Shown piece after piece: positions 26,102 to 36,018 of a DNA stretch of 64,000 nucleotides (its first letter is position 1; every line of letters begins with the position of its first letter). The notes under the pieces were generated by a model. It saw nothing but the letters and a program-made list of their open reading frames with translations. It made no database searches and had not been told where the DNA came from. The DNA is from Wenzhouxiangella marina (GTDB lineage: Bacteria > Pseudomonadota > Gammaproteobacteria > Xanthomonadales > Wenzhouxiangellaceae). Where the stretch lies: assembly GCF_001187785.1 (NCBI RefSeq), contig NZ_CP012154.1, forward strand, positions 1,110,501 through 1,174,500. The letters are read 5' to 3'. The position numbers and the translations under genes were made by a program.

Positions 26102-27010
26102 ATGTCGCTTGATCCTGCCGTTCGCGAACGTATCGAAAACCAGATTGCCTCCCATGAGGTCTTTCTCTACATGAAAGGCTCACCGAAGATGCCGCAGTGC
26201 GGGTTCTCGGCGCGTACTGTGGGCATCCTCGACAGCCTGCTGGCCGGCAACTACGGCTCCTTCAACGTACTCGAGGACGAATCGATCCGCGAGGGCATCA
26301 AGGTGTTCGGCGACTGGCCGACGATCCCGCAGCTCTACGTCAAGGGCGAGCTGGTCGGTGGCTGCGACATCATCACCGAGATGTACAACGCCGGCGAGCT
26401 GCACGAGTTGTTCGGTCTGGATGCGCCGGACCGGACGCCGCCCGAGATCGAGATCACCGACAAGGCGGCCGAGAAGATCCGTGAATTCCTGGCCAGCTAT
26501 CCGGGCCAGCATCTGCACTTTTCGGTCGGTTCGGACTGGCAGGCCCAGTTCCAGGTCGGGCCGAAGGCCGGCCACGAGATCGCGTCGGAGAGCAACGGTC
26601 TGACCGTGCTGATGGACCTGGCCACGGCCGAGCGCGCCCGCGGTGCTCGCATCGACTGGACCGAAAGCATGCAGGGCGAAGGCCTGTCACTGGATCTGCC
26701 CGGGGCTCCGGCGCCGGTCAAGGACATGAGCCCGGCCGAACTGCAGGACCGGATGAACGCCGGTGAGCGCCTGATGATCATCGACACCCGTTCCGAGTCC
26801 GATCGTCGCGCCTGGCCGCTGGACTTCGCCCGTGGCCTGGACGCGGAACTGATGACCGAGCTCAAGGACGCCGACCGCATGCTGCCGCTGGTCTTCATCT
26901 GCGCCCAGGGCATCTCCAGCCGCCCCGTGGCCGAGCACTACCGCAAGCAGGGCTTCAGCCAGGTCTACAACCTGACCGGCGGCGCCGCCGCGATCCTCGG
27001 CCAGGCCTGA
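26102..27010 (+). CDS. Monothiol glutaredoxin / A-type-like / rhodanese fusion
   Basis: 302 residues with three modules. Residues 1-108 are a Grx4-type monothiol glutaredoxin with the CGFS site at 33-36 and WPTIPQLYVKGELVGGCDI, which binds a shared [2Fe-2S] cluster with glutathione. Residues about 115-200 resemble an IscA/A-type domain (IEITDKAAEKIREFL, then IDWTESMQGEGLSLDLPGAP) but have none of its three cluster cysteines. Residues about 208-302 are a rhodanese domain with Cys267 in CAQGISSRP. It probably carries or senses Fe-S clusters and persulphide sulphur. The Shine-Dalgarno is weak. The gene is flanked on both sides by different inverted-repeat elements. Confidence 0.88.
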   Translation: MSLDPAVRERIENQIASHEVFLYMKGSPKMPQCGFSARTVGILDSLLAGNYGSFNVLEDESIREGIKVFGDWPTIPQLYVKGELVGGCDIITEMYNAGELHELFGLDAPDRTPPEIEITDKAAEKIREFLASYPGQHLHFSVGSDWQAQFQVGPKAGHEIASESNGLTVLMDLATAERARGARIDWTESMQGEGLSLDLPGAPAPVKDMSPAELQDRMNAGERLMIIDTRSESDRRAWPLDFARGLDAELMTELKDADRMLPLVFICAQGISSRPVAEHYRKQGFSQVYNLTGGAAAILGQA

Positions 27011-27016
27011 GGTCTG

Positions 27017-27187
27017 GATTCTCCCGCGGAGACGCGGAGCTGGACAAGACCATGGAAAAGGGGTCGCCTCGATCCCTTGACCTTGGTCGGTTTCTCGCTT
27101 CGATTCGCCCTTTGCAAGCCCTCCGAGCAGCCCGGGGCGAGCTTTTCCTGATGGTCCTCTGCGTCTCCGCGCCTCTGCGAGAGAATC
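27017..27187. repeat. Second inverted-repeat element, different family
   Basis: Left arm 27017-27039 (GATTCTC...GGAGACGCGGAG) and right arm 27157-27187 are imperfect inverted repeats; the left arm lacks about seven bases present in the right. The loop is about 117 bp. It fills the space between the convergent glutaredoxin and xthA genes. Its core (GAGACGCGGAG) differs from the element at 25896. It may end transcription from both sides. Confidence 0.75.
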
Positions 27188-27206
27188 GGGGTTCCCCTGA
27201 CCTTGC

Positions 27207-27974
27207 CTACAGCGTGAACTCCGCCACGGCCGGGGCGTGGTCCGAGGGGCGCTCGTTCCTGCGTGGTTCCTTGTCGATGTAGCTGGTCGAGCAGCGGCCC
27301 TTCAGGGCCTCCGAGCAAAGCACCAGGTCGATACGCAAGCCCAGGCCGCGGCGGAACATGGCGGCGCGGTAGTCCCACCAGGACCAGGTCTTCTCCGGCT
27401 GGTCGAAGAGGCGGAAGCTGTCGTGCAGACCCAGGTCGAGCATCCGCCCCAGGGCCTCGCGCTCGGGGGTGGAGCAGAGGATCTTCTCGTGCCAGGCCTC
27501 CGGATCGTAGACGTCGCGGTCGTCGGGCGCGATATTGAAGTCGCCCATCACCACCAGTCGCTGGTGGCGGCTCAGTTCATCCTCGACCCAGGCCGTCACC
27601 GCGTCCAGCCAGCGCAGCTTGTAGTCGAATTTCTCCGAGCCGACTTCCTGACCGTTGACCACGTAGAGGTTGATGACCCGGACCCCATCGACGGTGGCGG
27701 CGATGACGCGCTTCTGATCGTCCTCGAAGCCCGGGATGCCCATGACCGGATCGGCAAGCTCCGAGCGCGCGATCAGGGCGACCCCGTTGTAGGTCGGCTG
27801 GCCGGAGAAGATCACCTGGTAGCCGACCTCGTTGAAGGCCTCGGCCGGGAACTTCTCGTCGACCAGCTTGGTTTCCTGCAGGCCCAGGACCGCCGGCTGC
27901 TGGTGTTCCAGCCAGGCGACGACCTGATCCAGACGGACCTTGAGCGAATTGACGTTCCAGCTTGCGATTTTCAT
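27207..27974 (-). CDS. xthA: Exodeoxyribonuclease III
   Basis: A Mg-dependent AP endonuclease/3'-5' exonuclease of base-excision repair, 255 residues. The start MKIASWNVNSLKVRL, the metal glutamate in LGLQETKL, GDFNIAPDDRDVYDP and the terminal RPSDHAPAVAEF are all classic. Single gene, convergent with the glutaredoxin fusion and divergent from the acetyltransferase. Confidence 0.97.
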   Translation of the reverse strand: MKIASWNVNSLKVRLDQVVAWLEHQQPAVLGLQETKLVDEKFPAEAFNEVGYQVIFSGQPTYNGVALIARSELADPVMGIPGFEDDQKRVIAATVDGVRVINLYVVNGQEVGSEKFDYKLRWLDAVTAWVEDELSRHQRLVVMGDFNIAPDDRDVYDPEAWHEKILCSTPEREALGRMLDLGLHDSFRLFDQPEKTWSWWDYRAAMFRRGLGLRIDLVLCSEALKGRCSTSYIDKEPRRNERPSDHAPAVAEFTL

Positions 27975-28066
27975 GGGGCGGGAGTGTAGCCGATCGGCGT
28001 CACGAACTCGCCAGCGATCGGCCGGTCTGGCATGCTTGCAGACGGACTTGATGGTTGAGGGTCTCC

Positions 28067-30730
28067 ATGTCGATCCGCTATCTCGACAAGCTGTTCCGCC
28101 CGCACTCGGTGGTCGTCTTCGGAGCCTCCGAACGTCATGACAGCGTGGGGCGGGCCGTGTTCTCCAATCTGCTGGCCGCCGGCTTCCAGGGCGAGGTTCG
28201 GGCGATCAACCCGAAATACCGCGAGGTCCAGGGGCAACCCTGCTACCACGAACTGTCCGAGCTGGATCGGGTCCCGGATCTGGCGGTGATCTGCACGCCG
28301 CCAGCGACCGTGCCGGGCATTATCGAAGCGATGGGTGAGGCCGGCGTTCGCGCCGCCGTGGTGATCACCGCCGGCTTCGAGGTCGAGGCCACGGGAGGCC
28401 CGCGCCATCGCCAGGCCATGCTCGAAGCCGCCGGCCGCCATGGCATCCGACTGCTGGGGCCGAACTGCGTCGGCCTGCTCCTGCCCGGCGTGGGTCTGAA
28501 CGCCAGCTTCGCGCCCGAGATGGCCCGCTCCGGCGGTATCGCCTGCATCGCCCAGTCGGGCGGCCTGGCCACCTCGATCCTCGACTGGGCCGCCAGCCGC
28601 AACATCGGCTTCTCGGCCTTCGTCTCGATGGGCAACTGCCTGGACGTCGACATTCCCGACGTGGTCGACTACTTCGGTGCCGATGCCGGCACGCGCGCGA
28701 TCCTGCTCTACGTCGAATCGGTCGGTGATGGCCGCAAGTTCCTGTCGGCGGCCCGCGCCGCTGCGCGCAACAAGCCGATGATCGTGGTCAAGTCCGGGCG
28801 CGTGGCCGAGGGCGCGCGGGCGGCCCTGTCGCACACGGGTTCCCTGACCGGCCGCGACGATGTCTTCGACGCGGCCCTGCAGCGCTCGGGCGCCCTGCGC
28901 GTCTATGGCATCGAGGACCTGTTCAGCGCCGCCGAACTGCTGGCCCATGCCCAGCGCCTGTCCGGGCCGCGCCTGGCGATCCTGACCAACACCGGGGGCG
29001 CCGGCATCCTCGCCACCGACGCGCTGATCCTCGGCGGCGGACAACTGGCCGAGCTGTCGGAGGCCACGCTCGAGCGCCTGGACGCCTGCCTGCCGGTCAA
29101 CTGGTCGCGCGCCAATCCCGTCGACATCATCGGCGACGCCGAGGCCGATCGTTACCTGGAGGCCTTCGAGCTCCTGGCCGCCGACGAGGGTGTCGACGCC
29201 ATCCTGCTGGTGCACGCTCCGACCGCGATGGTCGAGACCGAGGCCCTGGCCAAGGCCTTGGTGCCGGTCGCTCGCGAGGCGCGTCCTGCCGTGCTCGGCT
29301 GCTTTCTCGGTGGTGAATCGGCTCGGCGCGCCGCCCGGCGCTTCAGCGCGGCCGGCCTGGCCAGCTTTTCCACGCCGGAGGACGCGGTCAAGGCCTTCCT
29401 GCAGCTCGATGCCTACCATCGCAACCAGGCCAGCCTGACCGAGATCCCCGACAGCCGGCCCCAGGACTTCGAGATCGATGTCGCGGGGATCGGCGAGCGG
29501 ATCGGCTGTGTACATGAACAGGGCCGACGCTGGCTCAGCGAGGCCGAAGCCAAGGCCGTGCTGACCGAGGTCGGCATCCCCGTCGTCGAAACCCGGATCG
29601 TCGGCAGCGCCGAGGATGCAGCCGGCGAGGCGGCCGAGATCGGCTTCCCCGTGGCCCTCAAGGTGGTCTCCTCGAAGATCACCCACAAGTCCGACATCGG
29701 CGGCGTCGCGCTGGACCTGGAAGGGCCCGAGGCCGTCCGCGAGGCCGCCCGCCGCATCGAGCGCCTTGCCCGCCGAGCTGGTTTCGATGACATCGACGGC
29801 TTCGCGGTCCAGCCGATGGTCCGCCGACCCGACGCGCTGGAGCTGATCCTCGGCGCCAGCACCGACCCGATCTTCGGACCCGTGCTCATGTTCGGCCAGG
29901 GCGGTACGGCGGTCGAGGTGCTGGCCGACCATGCGCTGGCCCTGCCGCCACTCAACCGCAAGCTGGCCGGCGAGCTGATCGATCGAACTCGCGTGGCCCG
30001 CTTGATGGCCGGTTACCGTGATACGCCGCCCGTCGATCGCCAGGGCGTGATCGATGCCTTGCTCAGGCTGTCGGCCCTGGTGCTCGCCGAACCGAGAATC
30101 GAATCGCTGGACATCAACCCGCTGCTGGTCGACTCGGAAGGCATCGTCGCGCTCGACGCGCGCATCGAGCTTCGGCAGGATCCGAGTCCAAGACCGCGTC
30201 CGGCGATCGCACCCTATCCAGACCACGAGCGCGAGACCTTCGAGTTCCAGGGGCACCCGATCGAGATCCGACCGATCCGCCCCGAGGACGAACCCGCCCA
30301 CGCCGAATTCTTCGACAGCCTGGACGTCGAGGACGTGCGCTTCCGCTTCTTCGGTGTCATCCGCCACCCGGAACACGGTCAGATCGCCCGCTTCACCCAG
30401 ATCGATTACGACCGCGAGATCGCCTTCATCGCTGCCGAGCTCGATCCGCCGCATCGCACCCTGGGCGTGGTCCGGGCCGTGCTCGATCGGGCTCATCGCC
30501 GTGCCGAATTCGCCGTCGTCGTGCGCTCGGCGATCAAGGGCGGTGGTCTGGGCAAGCGGCTGTTGGTCAAATTGATCGACTACTGCCGGCGCGTCGGTGT
30601 CGAGCACCTGGTCGGGCAGGTCATGCAGGACAACACGCGCATGCTTTCCCTGGCCCGTGAGCTGGGCTTCGAGCTCGGGCCGGCGGAGGAGGGCGTCCAC
30701 TCGGTGGTGCTAGAGTTGCAACCGGACTGA
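28067..30730 (+). CDS. Pat-type protein acetyltransferase with ADP-forming acyl-CoA synthetase domain
   Basis: 887 residues. An N-terminal CoA-binding and acyl-CoA ligase part (SVVVFGASERHDSVG, then ICTPPATVPGIIEAMGEAG, LSHTGSLTGRDDVFDAAL), an ATP-grasp-like part (about 470-700, VALKVVSSKITHKSDIGGV) and a C-terminal GNAT domain (about 730-887; GGGLGKRLLVKLIDYCRR is the acetyl-CoA loop). Such proteins acetylate lysines, notably of acetyl-CoA synthetase, and switch acetate use. The start at 28067 has GAGG six bases upstream. The histidine in SHTGS may mean that the synthetase half is still active, unlike in some Pat enzymes; this needs an alignment. Confidence 0.9.
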   Translation: MSIRYLDKLFRPHSVVVFGASERHDSVGRAVFSNLLAAGFQGEVRAINPKYREVQGQPCYHELSELDRVPDLAVICTPPATVPGIIEAMGEAGVRAAVVITAGFEVEATGGPRHRQAMLEAAGRHGIRLLGPNCVGLLLPGVGLNASFAPEMARSGGIACIAQSGGLATSILDWAASRNIGFSAFVSMGNCLDVDIPDVVDYFGADAGTRAILLYVESVGDGRKFLSAARAAARNKPMIVVKSGRVAEGARAALSHTGSLTGRDDVFDAALQRSGALRVYGIEDLFSAAELLAHAQRLSGPRLAILTNTGGAGILATDALILGGGQLAELSEATLERLDACLPVNWSRANPVDIIGDAEADRYLEAFELLAADEGVDAILLVHAPTAMVETEALAKALVPVAREARPAVLGCFLGGESARRAARRFSAAGLASFSTPEDAVKAFLQLDAYHRNQASLTEIPDSRPQDFEIDVAGIGERIGCVHEQGRRWLSEAEAKAVLTEVGIPVVETRIVGSAEDAAGEAAEIGFPVALKVVSSKITHKSDIGGVALDLEGPEAVREAARRIERLARRAGFDDIDGFAVQPMVRRPDALELILGASTDPIFGPVLMFGQGGTAVEVLADHALALPPLNRKLAGELIDRTRVARLMAGYRDTPPVDRQGVIDALLRLSALVLAEPRIESLDINPLLVDSEGIVALDARIELRQDPSPRPRPAIAPYPDHERETFEFQGHPIEIRPIRPEDEPAHAEFFDSLDVEDVRFRFFGVIRHPEHGQIARFTQIDYDREIAFIAAELDPPHRTLGVVRAVLDRAHRRAEFAVVVRSAIKGGGLGKRLLVKLIDYCRRVGVEHLVGQVMQDNTRMLSLARELGFELGPAEEGVHSVVLELQPD

Positions 30731-30748
30731 CGCTCGACAAGCCCGATC

Positions 30749-32203
30749 ATGGACCATCGAATCAAGCTCCCCGCAGTTCTCGTCGCCGGGCTCGTCGCGC
30801 TGCTGACGGCCTGCGGTGGCTCCGAGCCCGATGATGACCTGGCCGAGGTGCTGGCGCCCGAGGTGGCCGAATGGACCGGCGACCTCGAAGGCATGCTCGA
30901 GCGGCGCCAGATCCGCGTCCTCGTCCCCTACAGCCGCACCTTTTTCTTCATCGATGCCGACGGCACCCAGCGTGGCCTGTCCCAGGCCTTCATGGAGGCC
31001 TTCGAAGCACGTCTCAACGAACGCTACGACACCGGGCCGCTGCCGGTGCGCATGGTCTACATCCCGGTCACGCGCGATCGGCTGATTCCCTGGCTGCTGG
31101 ACGGTCGGGGCGATGTCATCGTCGCCAACCTCACCGTGACCGAGGCGCGTGCAAGCGACGTCCTGTTCACCGAACCGGTGCGGCGCGGAGTCAAGGAAGT
31201 GCTGGTTTCCGGCCCCTCGTCCGAACCGCTGGCCTCCATCGACGAGCTGGCCGGGCGCAGCGTCTACGTGCGTGAGCAATCGAGTTTCCACGACAGTCTG
31301 ATCGCGCTCAACGAGCGCTTCGCCGAGCGCGGCCTGGCCCCGGTCGACCTGGAACTCGCGCCGGATCACTTCGAGACCGGCGATGTGCTCGAAATGCTCA
31401 GCACCGGCGTGGTCGAGCTGGCCGTGGCCGATGATCACCTGGCGCGCTTCTGGGCCCGGGTGCTGCCGGACCTGAGGGTGCACGAAGACCTCGTGCTCAG
31501 AAGCGGCGGGGACCTGGCCTTCGCGGTTCGGCCCGGCAGTGAGCGACTCAAGGACGAGCTGGACGAGTTTCTGGAAACGCACCGGGCCGGCACCCTGTTC
31601 GGCAACATCGCCTTCGAGCGCTACCTCGAAGACACGCGCTGGGTGCTCGATCCCGAACGCGACGCCCAGATGCGCCGCTTCCGCGAGCTGGCCGGCCTGT
31701 TCCAGCGCTTCGGCGAGGAGTACGAGCTGGACTGGCTGCTGCTGATCGCCCAGGGCTACCAGGAATCACGCCTGGACCACAGTGCCCGTTCCCCGGCCGG
31801 GGCCGTCGGCATCATGCAGGTGCTGCCGGCCACCGCCGTCGAGATGGGCGTCGAGGACTACACGGAGCTGGAAGGCAATATCCGCGCCGGCGCTCGCTAC
31901 CTGCGCTGGATGATCGACCGCTACTACGCCGATGAACCGATGGATGAGGACAACCGCCTGCTCTTCGCCTTGGCCTCCTACAACGCCGGTCCCCGGCGCG
32001 TGCGCGAGCTGCGCCAGGAAGCCGAGGCCGAGGGGCTCGATCCCGACGTCTGGTTCGACAACGTCGAATACATCGCCGCGCGCCGGATCGGCCGCGAGAC
32101 CGTCGACTACGTCAGCAATATCTTCAAGTACCACGTCGCCTTTCGGCTGATCGTCAGCGGTCGTTCCGCGATCGACTCGCCCCTGCACCTCGACGGGGTC
32201 TGA
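30749..32203 (+). CDS. mltF: Membrane-bound lytic murein transglycosylase F
   Basis: A lipoprotein that cuts peptidoglycan glycan strands and forms anhydro-muramic ends. 484 residues. Lipobox LTAC near residue 22, a periplasmic solute-binding-like domain (about 45-290), then an SLT domain with the catalytic glutamate in YQESRLD, followed by GAVGIMQVLPATA and ALASYNAGPRRV. It lies 18 bp after the acetyltransferase and 29 bp before uppP, so the three may share a transcript; the uppP link makes sense for wall turnover. Confidence 0.94.
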   Translation: MDHRIKLPAVLVAGLVALLTACGGSEPDDDLAEVLAPEVAEWTGDLEGMLERRQIRVLVPYSRTFFFIDADGTQRGLSQAFMEAFEARLNERYDTGPLPVRMVYIPVTRDRLIPWLLDGRGDVIVANLTVTEARASDVLFTEPVRRGVKEVLVSGPSSEPLASIDELAGRSVYVREQSSFHDSLIALNERFAERGLAPVDLELAPDHFETGDVLEMLSTGVVELAVADDHLARFWARVLPDLRVHEDLVLRSGGDLAFAVRPGSERLKDELDEFLETHRAGTLFGNIAFERYLEDTRWVLDPERDAQMRRFRELAGLFQRFGEEYELDWLLLIAQGYQESRLDHSARSPAGAVGIMQVLPATAVEMGVEDYTELEGNIRAGARYLRWMIDRYYADEPMDEDNRLLFALASYNAGPRRVRELRQEAEAEGLDPDVWFDNVEYIAARRIGRETVDYVSNIFKYHVAFRLIVSGRSAIDSPLHLDGV

Positions 32204-32232
32204 GGCCGCCTCCACTCGGTTAGAATCCGCCC

Positions 32233-33030
32233 ATGGATTGGATTCAAGCCCTCTGGCTCGCCCTTGTCCAGGGCTTGACCGAATTTCTGCCGGTGTCCAG
32301 CCAGGCCCACCTCGTGCTTGCCTCCTTGCTGAGCGGCGAGGTCTATCAGGGCCTGGATTTCGACATCATGCTGCACGCGGGCTCCCTGGTCGCCGTCGTG
32401 CTGTATTTCCGAAGCGAGCTCATCCAGATGGCCCGCGACTGGCTGCGCTCCCTGGTGGGCGGTCCGAAGACGCCGGACTCGAAGCTCGCCTGGTGGATCA
32501 TCCTGGCGACGATTCCGGCCGGCATCGCCGGTCTGCTGTTCAAGGATCACGCCGAGGCCGCGCTGCGCAGCCCGGTGATCATGGCCTGGGCCCTGATCGC
32601 CTTCGGCCTCGCCCTGGGCTGGGCCGACTGGCGCTTCCGCGGCCAGCGCGACGAGCATTCCCTTCGATTGCGCGACGTGCTGATCATCGGCCTCGCCCAG
32701 GCCCTGGCCCTGATCCCGGGCACCTCGCGCTCGGGCATCACCATTACCGCCGCCCTGTTCCTGGGCCTGAATCGTGAGTCCGCCTCGCGCTTTTCCTTCC
32801 TGCTGTCGATCCCGATCATCGCCGCCGCCGGTCTGCTCGCCGCCCTCGACCTGTCCGAATCGGGCTTCGAGTCCGGCTTCGGCGTGCTGTTCATCGGCTT
32901 CCTGGCCGCAGCCATCAGCACCTACGCCTGCATCCACTACTTCCTGGCCTTCATCAAGCGGATCGGCATGCTGCCCTTCGTGCTCTACCGGGTGTTTCTG
33001 GGTCTCCTGCTGCTGGGGTTTGCCCTGTAG
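32233..33030 (+). CDS. uppP: Undecaprenyl-diphosphatase
   Basis: Dephosphorylates undecaprenyl pyrophosphate so that the carrier lipid can be reused in wall synthesis; also linked to bacitracin resistance. 265 residues with about eight membrane segments. Conserved motifs: GLTEFLPVSSQAHL (with the catalytic glutamate) and PGTSRSGITITAALFLGL. The alternative name is bacA. Confidence 0.96.
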   Translation: MDWIQALWLALVQGLTEFLPVSSQAHLVLASLLSGEVYQGLDFDIMLHAGSLVAVVLYFRSELIQMARDWLRSLVGGPKTPDSKLAWWIILATIPAGIAGLLFKDHAEAALRSPVIMAWALIAFGLALGWADWRFRGQRDEHSLRLRDVLIIGLAQALALIPGTSRSGITITAALFLGLNRESASRFSFLLSIPIIAAAGLLAALDLSESGFESGFGVLFIGFLAAAISTYACIHYFLAFIKRIGMLPFVLYRVFLGLLLLGFAL

Positions 33031-33101
33031 CAGAGCGTTCGGCGAGGCCATTGCTTCCATCGACATGCAGGTCGCTTGAACCCTGGCCCTTTCCGAGCAC
33101 T

Positions 33102-34700
33102 TCAGTCGAGATCGTCGGGCACGAAGGCGGCTGGCAGCAGCTCGGCGATGGCGTGGTCCTCGATGGTCATGCCGTGGTTGTCGAGCAGGTGGACCCGTGC
33201 ATCCGGGCCTGAGAATTCCAGCAGGCGCTGACGACAATCGCCGCAAGGCGCGCAGAGGCGCCCCCCGGGGGCGAGGATGTGCACGCGGCGGATCTCGCGT
33301 TCGCCCGCCGCGATCATGGCGGAAATGGCCGAAGCCTCGGCGCAGACGCTCTTGTAGTGGGCGGTTTCGACGTTGCAGCCGCCGAACCAGTGGCCATTCC
33401 TCGTCTCGATCAGGGCGGCGACGGTGAAGCCGGAGTAGGGTGCGTAGGCGCGGTCTCTGAGCTTGTGCAATTGCTCCAGGCGCGCCTTCGCCAGCGGCAG
33501 AAAGCTCAGTCCGGCGTCCATCGGGGGCAGTCCGAAGTGTTCGGCCAGGGTCTGACCCACGTCGGCAAAGCTCTCCCGTCGGCCCAGCGAGCCGGCCGGC
33601 AGGCCGGCGCCCAGGGCGAGCACCGGGATGAACTCACGCGTGTGGTCGCTCCCTTCGAAGCTCGGATCGCAGCCGTGGTCGGCGACCAGGATCAGCAGGT
33701 CGTCGGGTCGCAGCCGTTCGATGATCTCGGGCAGGCGGCGATCGAAGGCTTCGAGGGCGGCGGCGTAGCCCGCGGTGTCGCGACGATGGCCGTAGAGCAT
33801 GTCGAAGTCGACCAGGTTGGTGAACACCAGGCTGCGCTCGCCGGCCTCGTCCATGGCGGCCAGGGTGGCGTCGACCAGGGCCTCGTTGCCGTCGGCCTTG
33901 ATGACCCGGGACACGCCACGGTGAGCGAAGATGTCACCGATCTTGCCGATGGCGAGCACCTCGCCTCCGGCATCGAGCAGCTTGTCCAGCACGGTCGGGG
34001 CGGGCGGCTCGAGGCTGTAGTCGCGGCGGTTCCCCGTGCGCTGGAAGCCGCTGTCGACGTCGCCGACGAAGGGGCGGGCGATCACCCGGCCGACGCGATC
34101 GTCCATCAGCAGTTCGCGCGCGATCTCGCAGACCCGGTACAGGCGATCCAGACCGAAGTGCTCCTCATGAGCGGCGATCTGGAACACGGAGTCGGCGGAG
34201 GTGTAGACGATCGGCTTGCCGGTCTCGATATGTTGGGCACCCAGACGCTCGATGATCTCGGTGCCCGAAGCGTGGCAGTTGCCGAGCACGCCCGGCAGCT
34301 CGGCGCGCCGAATCAGGGCCTCGAGCAGTTCCTCGGGAAAGCTCTCGGTCTTGTCCGGAAAATAGCCGAAGTCCTCCAGCACGGGGACGCCGGCCAGCTC
34401 CCAGTGGCCGGAGGGCGTGTCCTTGCCGGTGGAGCGTTCGGCCGCGTGAGCCCAGGCGCCCTCCGGTTGCTCGATCAGCTCGACCCCGGCGGCCACCTGA
34501 CCGGTGGCTTCGGCATGGGCGTGGAACAGGCCCAAACGGGCCAGATTGGGCAGCTGCAGCGGGCCTCGGTCGAGTTCGCCGCTGACACAGGCGGCGGCGA
34601 TATGACCGAGCGTGTCGGCTCCGGCATCGCCGAAGCGCGCGGCATCGGGGGCCGCACCGATGCCGAAGGAGTCCAGAACGAGAACGATGGCGCGGGGCAT
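33102..34700 (-). CDS. deoB-cdd: Phosphopentomutase-cytidine deaminase fusion
   Basis: One uninterrupted 532-residue frame with two enzymes. Residues 1 to about 395 are phosphopentomutase (deoxyribose-1-P to deoxyribose-5-P): metal Asp10 in [11 protein letters not shown], the phosphorylatable threonine in [23 protein letters not shown] and [18 protein letters not shown]. Residues about 405-532 are cytidine deaminase: [13 protein letters not shown], then Cys453-Ala-Glu455 and PC486GDC489RQ, the three-cysteine zinc site with the catalytic glutamate. Both active sites look intact. Last gene of the deoC-deoA-deoB::cdd operon, 4 bp after deoA. I know of these enzymes as separate proteins; the fusion joins the first and third steps of deoxycytidine breakdown. 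Confidence 0.95.
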   Translation of the reverse strand: MPRAIVLVLDSFGIGAAPDAARFGDAGADTLGHIAAACVSGELDRGPLQLPNLARLGLFHAHAEATGQVAAGVELIEQPEGAWAHAAERSTGKDTPSGHWELAGVPVLEDFGYFPDKTESFPEELLEALIRRAELPGVLGNCHASGTEIIERLGAQHIETGKPIVYTSADSVFQIAAHEEHFGLDRLYRVCEIARELLMDDRVGRVIARPFVGDVDSGFQRTGNRRDYSLEPPAPTVLDKLLDAGGEVLAIGKIGDIFAHRGVSRVIKADGNEALVDATLAAMDEAGERSLVFTNLVDFDMLYGHRRDTAGYAAALEAFDRRLPEIIERLRPDDLLILVADHGCDPSFEGSDHTREFIPVLALGAGLPAGSLGRRESFADVGQTLAEHFGLPPMDAGLSFLPLAKARLEQLHKLRDRAYAPYSGFTVAALIETRNGHWFGGCNVETAHYKSVCAEASAISAMIAAGEREIRRVHILAPGGRLCAPCGDCRQRLLEFSGPDARVHLLDNHGMTIEDHAIAELLPAAFVPDDLD

Positions 34701-34704
34701 GGTC

Positions 34705-36018
34705 TCAGACCTCGATGCGTTCGGCGATCAGGGCCGGTGCCTCGGCGCCCGCGGCGCTGATCCGATAGGCCCGGCGCAGAGCCTCGCCGACGCGCTCGGC
34801 CTCGCTTTCCTTGCGGGCATGGATGCGCAGCAGGGGGCGCTGGGCATCGACCTCATCGCCGATGCGGGCCAGACCGCTGAGACCCACGGCCGGGTCGATG
34901 GCATCGCTGGCCTGTCGGCGTCCGCCGCCGAGCTCGATCACGGCCAGGCCCAGGGCGCGGACGTCGATGGATTCGATGCGACCGCTCTCCGATGGATAGA
35001 GATCCACCTCCACCGGCGCTCGGGCCAGGTGCTGATCCGGGCGCTCCATCAGGTCCGAGGGCCCGCCCAGGGCGTGCACCATGCGCGCGAAGCGCTCGGC
35101 GACGGCCCCGCTGGCCCAGGCTCGATCGAGGCGATCGCGAGCCTCGGCAGGGTCGGCGTCGAGGCCGCCGATCAGGAGCAGTTCGGCGCTGAGCTCGCGG
35201 CTGAGTTCGAACAGGCGTCCGGTCGGCGAGGGTGTGTTCAGCAGCTCGATGATCTCGCGAATCTCCAGGGCGTTGCCGGCGGTCCGGCCCAGGCCCTGGT
35301 TCATGTCGGTCAGCAGGGCGCGGGTCGGCGTGCCCGCCGCGCTGGCGGTCCGGGCCAGGGCGATGGCCAGTTCCCGGGCCGGCTCGAAGTCGGTCATGAC
35401 CGCACCCGAGCCGAACTTGACGTCCAGCACCAGGCCGTCGAGGCCCTCGGCCAGTTTCTTGCTGAGGATCGAGGCCACGATCAGGGGCAGGCAGTCGACC
35501 GTGCCGGTCACGTCGCGCACCGCGTAGAGCCGCCGGTCGGCCGGCGCCAGGTCGCTGGTCTGGCCGATGATGGCCACCCCGAGTTCGCGGACGATCCGGT
35601 CCAGGCGATCCGGGTCCGGGGCCGTGTCGTAGCCGGGGATGCTCTCTAGCTTGTCGCAGGTGCCGCCCGTGTGACCGAGGCCGCGTCCGGTGATCATCGG
35701 CACGTAGGCCCCGCAGCAGGCCAGCCAGGGCCCGATCAGGAAAGAGGTCGAATCGCCGATGCCGCCGGTGGAGTGCTTGTCCAGCACCGGTCCGTCCAGC
35801 CCCGGCCATTGCATGACCCGGCCGGAATCGCGCATCGCCTCGGTCAGGGCGACGGTCTCGGTCCGGTCCATGCCCTGGATCGCCACGGCCATGGCGAAGG
35901 CGCCGAGCTGCTCGTCACCCAGGCGACCATCGGCCATGCCCTCGACGAGGAAGTCGATCGCCACGCGCTCCAGCGTCTGGCCGTGGCGCTTGGCGAGCAG
36001 CAGTTCGCGCGCCAGCAT
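34705..36018 (-). CDS. deoA: Thymidine phosphorylase
   Basis: Phosphorolysis of thymidine or deoxyuridine to base and deoxyribose-1-phosphate. 437 residues, standard length. Family stretches: [68 protein letters not shown]. The start at 36018 overlaps the deoC stop (TGATG), indicating translational coupling. Its product is the substrate of the adjacent phosphopentomutase domain. Confidence 0.97.
   Translation of the reverse strand: MLARELLLAKRHGQTLERVAIDFLVEGMADGRLGDEQLGAFAMAVAIQGMDRTETVALTEAMRDSGRVMQWPGLDGPVLDKHSTGGIGDSTSFLIGPWLACCGAYVPMITGRGLGHTGGTCDKLESIPGYDTAPDPDRLDRIVRELGVAIIGQTSDLAPADRRLYAVRDVTGTVDCLPLIVASILSKKLAEGLDGLVLDVKFGSGAVMTDFEPARELAIALARTASAAGTPTRALLTDMNQGLGRTAGNALEIREIIELLNTPSPTGRLFELSRELSAELLLIGGLDADPAEARDRLDRAWASGAVAERFARMVHALGGPSDLMERPDQHLARAPVEVDLYPSESGRIESIDVRALGLAVIELGGGRRQASDAIDPAVGLSGLARIGDEVDAQRPLLRIHARKESEAERVGEALRRAYRISAAGAEAPALIAERIEV

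Noticed and set aside
27971-30700. A 909-codon open frame on the minus strand opposite the Pat-type acetyltransferase
   Set aside because: It is exactly antisense to a well recognised gene; GC-rich codon bias leaves long open frames on the other strand. Its translation is Gln-, Asp- and Gly-rich and matches nothing I know.
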